Source: Candidatus Omnitrophota bacterium
Lineage (GTDB): Bacteria; Omnitrophota; Gorgyraeia; 2-01-FULL-45-10
Reading direction: 5' to 3'
DNA: 7,641 nt
Assembly (NCBI GenBank): GCA_026387165.1
Contig: JAPLMG010000122.1
Location: forward strand, 1-7,641
The first letter of the stretch is position 1. Every line of letters begins with the position of its first letter. The notes beneath the pieces were generated by a model, which did no database searches, was not told the DNA's origin, and saw only the letters and a program-made list of their open reading frames with translations. A program made the translations under genes and the position numbers. This document shows, one piece after another, positions 1 to 5,812 of this stretch.

Positions 1-503
1 TCAGGACTGACTTCCGGCAGGGCCATCGTCGGGCCGGACGGCGCATCCGGGATGTCGGAAAACCTCACGGCGCCCGGCAGGAGACTATCCGGAAGATCCG
101 GCATAACGATCTTGATCAAACCGTCCTGTGTCCGTGGTTGGATCTTCTCCAGGAATATGTTCCGTGAACAAAAGACAGTTTTCGCGCCGCTATCCTTAAG
201 TAAATTCCAGATCTCATCCGCGGTCAGTTTCGGATCGAGCGGCACGCATGTCAATCCCGCGCGCATTATGCCCAGATACGCAATCGGCCATTCCGGCCCG
301 TTCTCGACTATTATGGCGGCCCTGTCGCCTTTTTTAAGGCCCTTTTTCAGTAAAAATATGGCTATCTTGACGCTCGCCGCATTCAGGTCCCCGTAGCTTA
401 CCTTCCGCCATAGGCCGAGCTCTTTGATCTTCAGGGCTATTTTGGACGCAAGCCCGGATGCCGCCGAGTCGAAGAGTTCATGAATGACCAAATTATCTTT
501 CAC
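1..503 (-). CDS. FadD-like AMP-forming acyl-CoA synthetase, N-terminal part (3' end off the left edge)
   Basis: This is the N-terminal ~167 residues of an acyl-CoA synthetase of the ANL (adenylate-forming) superfamily, which activates a fatty or other carboxylic acid to an acyl-adenylate and then a thioester. The translation shows the usual opening of the family: an ELFDSAA segment, a VSYGDLNAAS segment (like FadD 'TYxEL'), then KKGLKKGDRAAIIVENGPEW and the helix YLGIMRAGLTCVPLDPKLT. The window stops just before the expected phosphate-binding loop (YTSGTTG type), so catalytic motifs are not visible. The start is taken as GTG at 503-501 because no ATG is in frame nearby and the N-terminus is then of normal length; no convincing Shine-Dalgarno sequence precedes it. 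It lies downstream of the ligase pseudogene on the same strand, separated by the palindromic repeats. Family assignment is fairly safe; chain length and substrate cannot be told. Confidence 0.85.
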   Translation of the reverse strand, partial: MKDNLVIHELFDSAASGLASKIALKIKELGLWRKVSYGDLNAASVKIAIFLLKKGLKKGDRAAIIVENGPEWPIAYLGIMRAGLTCVPLDPKLTADEIWNLLKDSGAKTVFCSRNIFLEKIQPRTQDGLIKIVMPDLPDSLLPGAVRFSDIPDAPSGPTMALPEVSP

Positions 504-525
504 GATGATAGTTTTTATAAAATAT

Positions 526-598
526 CCCTTTGGGGGAGAGGAAATTATGAGGAAATCCCCTCTCCCCTTTGGGGGAGAGGGCAAGGGTAAGGGGTATG
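526..598. repeat. 73-bp direct repeat, copy A (5'-truncated palindromic unit)
   Basis: This copy matches 643-715 over 73 bp with two differences (G571 versus A688, A589 versus G706). It contains a hairpin with 10-bp perfect arms, CCCTCTCCCC (558-567) and GGGGAGAGGG (572-581), and a TTTG loop. The left side keeps CCCTTTGGGGGAGAGG but lacks the matching CCTCTCC arm that copy B has, so this copy looks cut on the side facing the acyl-CoA synthetase. The boundary lies 22 nt from the GTG start at 503. Confidence 0.9.
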
Positions 599-621
599 AA
601 TTACCAAATTAACGCGATTTC

Positions 622-711
622 CCCCTCACCTTAATCCTCTCCCCCTTTGGGGGAGAGGAAATTATGAGGAAATCCCCTCTCCCCTTTAGGGGAGAGGGCA
701 AGGGTGAGGGG
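622..711. repeat. Nested inverted repeat (90-bp dyad with two internal hairpins)
   Basis: The outer arms CCCCTCACC (622-630) and GGTGAGGGG (703-711) are perfectly complementary. After a poorly matched 5-nt step, CCTCTCCCC (636-644) and GGGGAGAGG (689-697) are also perfectly complementary. The same bases can instead form two separate local hairpins at 636-658 and 675-698. The motif family (CCCTCACC...CCTCTCCCC / GGGGAGAGGG) resembles dispersed palindromic intergenic repeats found in many bacterial genomes. Whether this is a mobilised MITE- or REP-like element cannot be decided from one locus. Confidence 0.85.
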
Positions 712-715
712 TATG
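643..715. repeat. 73-bp direct repeat, copy B
   Basis: This is the second direct copy, offset by 117 bp from copy A. It contains hairpin arms CCCTCTCCCC (675-684) and GGGGAGAGGG (689-698) around a TTTA loop, and ends in GGGTGAGGGGTATG. Its left boundary falls inside a second hairpin at 636-658, where 10-bp perfect arms CCTCTCCCCC and GGGGGAGAGG flank a TTT loop. Confidence 0.9.
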
Positions 716-799
716 CAAAGATCGAATCTCAAAATACCTTTTCCGTCGAAAGTAAAACGCTGATTTGGACATGTATGATAAAATATACAAATACGCCTG

Positions 800-2263
800 T
801 TAAATATGCCTGAACTTCTTTTCGTAGTTCACTATGAGGGCCTGTTTAAATTCATAGTAAGGCATAAGCCTCACCTCTGTATCCGCCAATGAGCTGAACA
901 ACTTTTCCCACCGTTCTTTTAAATCGCCGGAGGCCGGGACATTCTCTTTAAGCTGTATCTCTATTATCAGACGGCCGTCTTCGCTCTTCATCAGGAAATT
1001 ACCGGTCGTCTTCGAGGCCAATTCAAAATCTTTGTAAAGCGCGCTTCTCACTTCCTGAGACGAAACCGTTTTATCGCGTAATGAAACATGATCTCTTGTC
1101 CTGCCGTAGAGCGCCACCAGGGGCAGCTTCAGGTCGGGGATCAAATTATTCCTACCGTGCTTTTCCAATATCTGTTTAAGCCTATTATAGGGCATGATAA
1201 CCCCGCCGTCCTTCGAATTATACCTTAGGAGCGGGACGATACACGCACTCCCGATCATACTGTAAACAAGTTCAGGCGAAGCGCCTTCTTCCGCCACGCT
1301 CTCTATGTATGTGTTGGTGGGATAGTAATGGAGCAGCTCCGGGCAGACCTTCATGTCTCCGAATAGATCCCGGCGCAGCGCTTCATCCGCTTCCGCGGCT
1401 CTCCGTATCCTTACCGTATGGATAGATTCATGGGCTATAACGGTCTCCAGTTAGGCGAGCCCCATATTCATAAATATCATCGCTCTTTCCGTACAGTTCC
1501 AGTCTGTGCCCAGAATATGCGCGAAGTAACTCCGCATACTTTCGGGCATCCAGTCCGCGCCCAGGACAATATGTACATTCGCCCTCTACCAATCTACCCC
1601 GCGGTCGATCCCATCCTCGAGAAGTTTTTTTATGAAATGTATCTCGCCTAAAAATATGGCCTGCTCGAATTCCCCGCGCACTTTTTCGTATATGGCCAGA
1701 GCCATATCCGTATTGACGCATGTATTGGCATGGGGCATGTTAAAGGGAAGCTGTACCCCCATGGGGTTACAATTTAATATGAATGTTTTTTTCGTTGACG
1801 TTTCTGCCGCGTAATCAAAAACCGCGTCACCAAGCTGGGCCGTTTTCGAATGGCCCTGATCCGTAAATATGCCGAATGAAAATGTGTCGGATGTGTCGGA
1901 TGTGCCGGAGCTTGTGCTTACGATCTTCATAAGATCGAGACGCCCGTCTATGCACAATTGCCTCAGGCCGTAGTTCGGGAATATGTCACCCTTTGTGATG
2001 ATCGGCACGAGTTTTTTAAAATCTTCGAAAGACTTTATCCTCCTGGCGTCCACGCCCCTCTTAAGCAATATATCTCTATACGCGGGCATCCTGGCCGCGG
2101 CTCTATGAAACGCTTTCATTAGCAGCTTCTCGCCGTATGACACCATCTTTTCGGGATCGGCTCTGGTAAGTATCTTTATGAACTGCCTGTTTTTCCAGGA
2201 GGCGTATTTAGAAAAGATATTTTTAAAAAATCTTACTCCCATAATCTTCCTCACAAGGTTCAT
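800..2263 (-). pseudogene. PaaK/CapK-type adenylate-forming ligase with two in-frame nonsense codons
   Basis: One reading frame of 488 codons runs from ATG at 2263 to TAA at 802-800, interrupted only by TAG at 1588-1586 (codon 226) and TAA at 1453-1451 (codon 271); no frameshift is needed. The product resembles phenylacetate-CoA ligase/CapK-family enzymes, which adenylate a carboxylate and usually form a CoA thioester. Visible signs are MPAYRDILLKRGVDA near residue 60, a phosphate-loop-like VSTSSGTSD at 115-123, NVHIVLGADWMPES after the first stop, a region like the A5 motif (MNMGLA-stop-LE), VPLLRYNSKDGGV and PLVALYGRTRDHVSL in the C-terminal third. The start overlaps the response-regulator stop as TGATG. 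Sequence beyond both stops is well preserved, so decay would be recent. A 9-bp triplication sits in the phosphate loop. A sequencing error at both sites is possible but less likely. Substrate is unknown. Confidence 0.82.
1882..1908. repeat. 9-bp tandem repeat, three copies, inside the ligase phosphate loop
   Basis: ATGTGTCGG occurs at 1882-1890 and 1891-1899, and ATGTGCCGG at 1900-1908. On the coding strand the three units encode Ser-Gly-Thr, Ser-Asp-Thr, Ser-Asp-Thr (residues 119-127), extending the SSGT phosphate-binding loop. Codon-phased short tandem duplication by replication slippage is the likely origin. Confidence 0.85.
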
Positions 2264-2655
2264 CAAATGCTTTTATCCCCCATAATGATCTCGATGAACT
2301 GCAACAGATTATCCAGGCTGAAAGGTTTCGGCAGATAAAAATCCGCCCCCAGGGCGATCCCCTTATCGACGTGCATAGAGCGGCTCTGCACGGTCAGCGC
2401 GATAACGGGTATATCCGAGTAAGCGGGTGTGGACTTGATATATTCTAAAAATTCAAACCCGTCCATTTTTGGCATCTTGATGTCTAATGCGATCAGATCC
2501 GGCTTCATCCTCTTTAAGACTTCTATCGCCTCCAGGCCGTTATAAGCTCTTTCGGTTTCGAATCCTCTGGCGCTCAGATACTCGGAGACGAAGTCGCAAA
2601 GCCCCGGCTCATCGTCTATTACAAGTATCTTTCGCTTACCCCGGCTAGAAGAAAT
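2263..2655 (-). CDS. Single-domain response regulator (CheY-like receiver), probable ATT start
   Basis: This is a stand-alone receiver domain of about 130 residues, accepting a phosphoryl group from an unseen histidine kinase and signalling by protein contact; no output domain follows. Counting from the ATT at 2655, the receiver landmarks are all present: KILVIDDEP with acidic pair D14/D15, phospho-acceptor D58 in LIALDIKMPKMDG, T88 in PVIALT and K110 in FYLPKPF. The first in-frame ATG (2508, codon 50) would remove beta-1 and the acidic pair. Between the upstream in-frame stop (2661-2659) and that region there is no ATG, GTG or TTG. The ATT at 2655-2653 has GGAGG six bases upstream, so it is the best start. 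The gene overlaps the end of the outer-membrane gene by 11 nt and its TGA overlaps the ligase ATG. Function is sure; start is inferred. Confidence 0.85.
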   Translation of the reverse strand: MSSSRGKRKILVIDDEPGLCDFVSEYLSARGFETERAYNGLEAIEVLKRMKPDLIALDIKMPKMDGFEFLEYIKSTPAYSDIPVIALTVQSRSMHVDKGIALGADFYLPKPFSLDNLLQFIEIIMGDKSI

Positions 2656-3904
2656 ATTTCACCTCCAGATAGTAACGATTGGTATAAGTTACGAACTCGC
2701 TTTCACCCGTGCCCCAAAATACCTGCGCGCCTAAAGTTATATCGAGATTCGGAAGCATATTATATTTGAGCTCCGGGTTTATGAATAGGCTGCGGCCTCC
2801 CATATCATAGAGAATGGCGTTATCCCACTTTATCAGAGGGGTGATGTCATATCCGACCGTGGCTCCCACTAAGTTTTTTTCTAAAGTAAGCGCTTCTTTC
2901 GAATATTGATATGAAGCATAAAACTCGTCGCGGTTAACATCGTGAGCCATGCCGTTAAAAAAATACTCGCCGCCCATGCGCAGCTTGTTCTTAAAAGCAT
3001 AGTCGGCGCCCAACACTATCCTGAAGAACTTCCCGCCTGTTTTTTGCCATGTATAAGTATATTCTCCGCGGACTCCGGCGCCGCCCAGATATCCGTCAAT
3101 GCAGGCGCCTATAACATTATCTTTCTTGAACTGTCCGGTCATCAGGAATATGTCATAATTTCCCGCGCGGCAGAGCATCTTCGCCGCGAAACTGGATTTT
3201 TTTAGGGCGCCGTACGGCACATAGACCATGTCGAGATCAATAAAATCGGTTATGGAGGCCGTGGCGTTTATAGCGTCCACGCCCACCCGCTCATCTCTCT
3301 CTATATCCAGGGGGCTATTGGGGTTGAATAGGTCCATCGGACTATAGAAACGGCATCTGCCCCAGTCTATATTCTGCTTCCCCGCTATGACCTGAAATTT
3401 GTCATCGTAATACTTGAGATAAGCTCTGTAAAATTCTGTCGTATAGTAAACGCGGTTGCTGTAGACAAGCGTCCATTCGGCATCCCACCAATCCAGGTTC
3501 TTCTGATCTTCCTGCTTCACCATATCAAAGTCCGGATTGCTTACAAAGTCGCCCGCGATCACCTGATTGTCGCATGCTATATATATCTGTATGTTATCGC
3601 CTATGTCGATAGTCGGCTCTATCCTGTACCTCTGCAGATTGGACCCATAACGCTTCTTATTGGTCATGCTTCTTGACGCGGCGGATATATTTTTGTAGTA
3701 CCCCTTTGCGTCGACATGGATGAATGTTTCCTGCAGATACTCCGGTGGTTTTTTGGGCGGCGCGGGCGCTTCCGGGCGGGGGCTTGACGCTTCTTTGAAT
3801 GACACAGGGACAAGGGTCTCTTCCCCTGCCGACGCGGCGCCATTCAATAAAAGCGCGAGGGCCATGACTAAAAGGCAGCATATTCTGTCCGGCCGGGATA
3901 TCAA
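2645..3904 (-). CDS. Outer-membrane beta-barrel (porin-like) protein
   Basis: This is a 419-residue exported protein predicted to form an outer-membrane beta-barrel. Residues 1-26 are a signal peptide: positively charged start, hydrophobic core LLVMALALLL, and likely cleavage after ASA-26. A Pro-rich linker follows at about 38-54 (APAPPKKPP). From about residue 60 the chain is made of alternating aromatic/polar strands typical of barrels, and it ends in YYLEVKYFF with a terminal Phe, as in BAM-assembled proteins. A segment at 180-205 (DWGRCRFYSPMDLFNPNSP...) resembles the conserved 'WG...NPxDLFNP' stretch I associate with uncharacterised outer-membrane proteins of this sort. The start is TTG at 3904, overlapping the ATPase stop (TTGA) with GGGAG 9 nt upstream; ATG at codon 14 is an alternative but would shorten the signal peptide. 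Placement after the ABC pair suggests export or an envelope partner role; substrate unknown. Confidence 0.82.
   Translation of the reverse strand: MISRPDRICCLLVMALALLLNGAASAGEETLVPVSFKEASSPRPEAPAPPKKPPEYLQETFIHVDAKGYYKNISAASRSMTNKKRYGSNLQRYRIEPTIDIGDNIQIYIACDNQVIAGDFVSNPDFDMVKQEDQKNLDWWDAEWTLVYSNRVYYTTEFYRAYLKYYDDKFQVIAGKQNIDWGRCRFYSPMDLFNPNSPLDIERDERVGVDAINATASITDFIDLDMVYVPYGALKKSSFAAKMLCRAGNYDIFLMTGQFKKDNVIGACIDGYLGGAGVRGEYTYTWQKTGGKFFRIVLGADYAFKNKLRMGGEYFFNGMAHDVNRDEFYASYQYSKEALTLEKNLVGATVGYDITPLIKWDNAILYDMGGRSLFINPELKYNMLPNLDITLGAQVFWGTGESEFVTYTNRYYLEVKYFF
2662..2666 (-). promoter_or_regulatory. Shine-Dalgarno GGAGG for the ATT-initiated response regulator
   Basis: On the minus strand GGAGG (2666-2662) is followed by the 6-nt spacer TGAAAT and then ATT (2655-2653) in the response-regulator frame. 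It lies within the last codons of the outer-membrane protein gene, where it encodes part of Leu-Glu-Val. Placement is ideal for initiation at the ATT and is the main argument for that start. Confidence 0.65.
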
Positions 3905-4575
3905 CCTATAATGCTCCCATCCCTTATTTGAAACATCTTATCCGCCTTTTCCATCACCATCTTATCGTGAGTGGAAAAGAGAAAGGTAACGCCTTTCTCT
4001 TTGTTCATCTCCTTCATAAGATCCAGCAGGCCGCCGGCGGTTTTAGAATCGAGGTTGGCGGTAGGCTCATCGGCGAGTATAACTTTTGATCCGGCCACTA
4101 TAGCCCTGGCGACAGCTACGCGCTGCTGCTGCCCTCCGCTCATCTGGGTAGGGCGCCTGTGCATGAACGGCCCCAGCCCGACCCTCTTCAAGATCGCTTC
4201 CGAACGCTCCCTGCGCGCCTTCTCATCGAGGCCCTGGAGCAGCATTACGTATTCGGTGTTTTCAATAGCGGTAAGAGTGTTGATAAGATTGTAAGATTGG
4301 AAGACAAAGCCTATCTCTTTCAGCCGGAATTCCGATAATTGCCGCGGGGGGATAGCGGTAATGTCTTTTCCTTCAAAGAGTATCGCGCCCCTCGTAGGCT
4401 TATCGAGAGCCCCTATGAGATTCAAAAGCGTTGTCTTGCCCGAGCCGGAAGGCCCTGCTATGGCGGCAAAATCCCCCTTTTCAATATTAAGGGTTATCCC
4501 GTTTAAAGCAGGCGTAGAGATACCCGCTATTTCCGCGTAAGTCTTAAAAACATTTTTTATCTCGATAAAAGCCAT
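3901..4575 (-). CDS. ABC transporter ATPase, LolD/MacB type
   Basis: This is the 224-residue nucleotide-binding subunit of an ABC exporter of the LolD/MacB (type VII, mechanotransmission) class, powering the FtsX-type permease encoded just upstream. All motifs are intact: Walker A GPSGSGKT at 41-48, Q-loop Gln at 93 (FVFQSYNL), signature MSGGQQQR at 145-152, Walker B VILADEP at 165-171, D-loop NLDS at 174-177 and switch His 203 in STHD. The LNLIGALDKPTRG segment after Walker A and the LSEFRLKEIGFVFQ stretch are typical of the LolD family, and length matches. ATG at 4575 lies 7 nt after the permease stop; the ribosome site is weak (A-rich), consistent with coupling to upstream translation. Its TGA overlaps the TTG start of the outer-membrane gene. 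The cargo cannot be deduced; the class moves lipoproteins, lipids, peptides or drugs. Confidence 0.95.
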   Translation of the reverse strand: MAFIEIKNVFKTYAEIAGISTPALNGITLNIEKGDFAAIAGPSGSGKTTLLNLIGALDKPTRGAILFEGKDITAIPPRQLSEFRLKEIGFVFQSYNLINTLTAIENTEYVMLLQGLDEKARRERSEAILKRVGLGPFMHRRPTQMSGGQQQRVAVARAIVAGSKVILADEPTANLDSKTAGGLLDLMKEMNKEKGVTFLFSTHDKMVMEKADKMFQIRDGSIIG

Positions 4576-4582
4576 AATTTTT

Positions 4583-5812
4583 TCAGTTAAAGTGCCTTAT
4601 CGCGTCAACCGGTTTCAGCCTTGCCGCTTTCCATGCCGGATATAACGCCGCCGATATGCTTATGATTAAAACTATAGACGACGAGAGGAGCATATTCCTG
4701 CAAAAGAGCCGCGGATAAACGATAGAACCAATATACCAACCCTCAAAAACTTTGCCAAAAATAGAGAGATCGATTCCATGCCATCCAAGATAAAGCGATA
4801 ATATTATGCCGAATATTAAACCGAATGCCGTGCCAATAAACCCCAAAAATATAGACTCCAGCGCCACCATCAATACTATCTGTTTTCCCTTTGTACCCAG
4901 CGCCAGCATTATACCGAATTCCCTTGTCCTTTCCAGGACGCCCATAAGAATGGTATTTAGAATACCTATGGCTACCACCAGCACAAATATAGCGAGCAGA
5001 AGGTCGAAAAATACCTTATCAAATTCGATCGTCTGGGCAAGTATCGGAGATATATCTTTCCAGGTGAGGATCTCAAAATTCCTGCCGTTAAATTTATCCT
5101 TAAGCCGCCTGGAGATGTCGTCCAATTTGTAGACATCCCCGGCGCGTATGGTGAACTCCGAGACCCTGTCCTCCAGAACAAAAAGTTTCCCGGCGGCGGC
5201 CAACGTAATAATAGCCATGCCCTTGTCTATCTCTTCCGCCCCGGTATCGAGCGCCCCACAGACGCGATAGGCGCCGCTGGCCAGGCTTCCATCCGCTCCC
5301 TGGGCCATTATAACCACCTTATCACCTATGCCTACATTAAGGATCTCCAATAGGTCCTTGCCCAGGATTATCTGATCGTCTTTGCCTTCGGATAAAAATT
5401 CGCCTTTTCTGATATGTTTATGCAGAGTTGTCACTGCCCTCTCTTTTTGCGGGTCTATCCCGATCAGTAATACGCCGGACGACTGCTCTGTGGAGCTCAC
5501 TAAGACGTAATTTTTTATCTTTTCCGAAGAGGCGATTATGCCCGGGGTCGCGCTCAGCTCTGACGCGATCTTCGCGGGATCGGGTATGTTCCTCTCAAGG
5601 CCCATTTTTTTCTGGAAACCATCAGCGTGTATTTGAAGCTGCCCGGAAATTAGATCGGTATAATTCTGGATCATCTGGATATCGGCGCCGTCCACAAAAG
5701 CGCGGACGAAGATTAAGGCACCGAGGCCTATAGCGATGGCGGATATGGTAATAAGCGAGCGGCTCTTGTTTCTCGTGATATTACGCCATGCTATCTTTGC
5801 GAATGTCTTCAT
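4583..5812 (-). CDS. ABC transporter permease, FtsX/LolC-E type
   Basis: This is a 409-residue inner-membrane permease with the MacB-type periplasmic core plus FtsX-domain plan. MKTFAKIAWRNITRNKSRS is the usual cytoplasmic lead, followed by transmembrane segment 1 (about 19-40), a large periplasmic domain (about 41-265), and three further helices at about 268-290, 312-344 and 375-395. GILNTILMGVLERTREFGIM and YPAWKAARLKPVDAIRH are the hallmark FtsX coupling-helix and C-terminal signatures. I chose ATG at 5812 because it begins the canonical leader and overlaps the radical SAM stop as ATGA; an earlier in-frame codon at 5893 would add 27 unlikely residues that lie inside the upstream gene. One permease with one ATPase implies a homodimeric permease, or a second permease elsewhere. 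LolC/E-like lipoprotein release, lipid export or small-molecule export are all possible. Confidence 0.93.
   Translation of the reverse strand: MKTFAKIAWRNITRNKSRSLITISAIAIGLGALIFVRAFVDGADIQMIQNYTDLISGQLQIHADGFQKKMGLERNIPDPAKIASELSATPGIIASSEKIKNYVLVSSTEQSSGVLLIGIDPQKERAVTTLHKHIRKGEFLSEGKDDQIILGKDLLEILNVGIGDKVVIMAQGADGSLASGAYRVCGALDTGAEEIDKGMAIITLAAAGKLFVLEDRVSEFTIRAGDVYKLDDISRRLKDKFNGRNFEILTWKDISPILAQTIEFDKVFFDLLLAIFVLVVAIGILNTILMGVLERTREFGIMLALGTKGKQIVLMVALESIFLGFIGTAFGLIFGIILSLYLGWHGIDLSIFGKVFEGWYIGSIVYPRLFCRNMLLSSSIVLIISISAALYPAWKAARLKPVDAIRHFN

Larger units (their letters stand above)
504..799. other. Intergenic region filled mainly by palindromic repeats
   Basis: This 296-bp stretch between the acyl-CoA synthetase start and the ligase pseudogene stop holds no supported gene. 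About 190 bp (526-715) is made of two direct copies of a 73-bp GC-rich palindromic unit plus an inverted part-copy between them. The remaining 84 bp (716-799) is AT-richer, and I see no convincing promoter, tRNA or small RNA in it. The hairpins are not followed by a T-tract on the minus strand, so they are not typical rho-independent terminators. A TATAAA-like sequence lies about 10-15 nt ahead of the GTG start at 503, but no matching -35 box is evident. Confidence 0.7.

Noticed and set aside
52..396. Plus-strand 114-aa frame
   Set aside because: It lies opposite the acyl-CoA synthetase reading frame, which has clear family features; the plus-strand translation resembles nothing I recognise.
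558..698. Rho-independent terminators
   Set aside because: The stems are GC-rich and strong, but on neither strand is one followed by a run of T.
526..715. CRISPR array
   Set aside because: There are only two direct copies of 73 bp with a single 44-bp gap that contains an inverted copy of the repeat itself; no regular spacers.
1451..1588. Stop-codon recoding (pyrrolysine or selenocysteine) as an explanation for the ligase stops
   Set aside because: The two internal stops are different (TAG and TAA), neither is UGA, and TAG and TAA also serve as ordinary terminators here (TAG in the barrel gene, TAA at the ligase end).
1428..1721. A 97-aa minus-strand frame that might be taken as the frameshifted continuation of the ligase
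   Set aside because: The 2263-1589 and 1354-800 segments are in the same frame, and the ligase-like sequence (NVHIVLGADWMPES...) between them is also in that frame. The other frame is a shadow.
2263..2508. Short 81-aa receiver starting at the ATG at 2508
   Set aside because: It would lack beta-1 and the D14/D15 acidic pair, while the in-frame sequence just upstream encodes exactly those parts.
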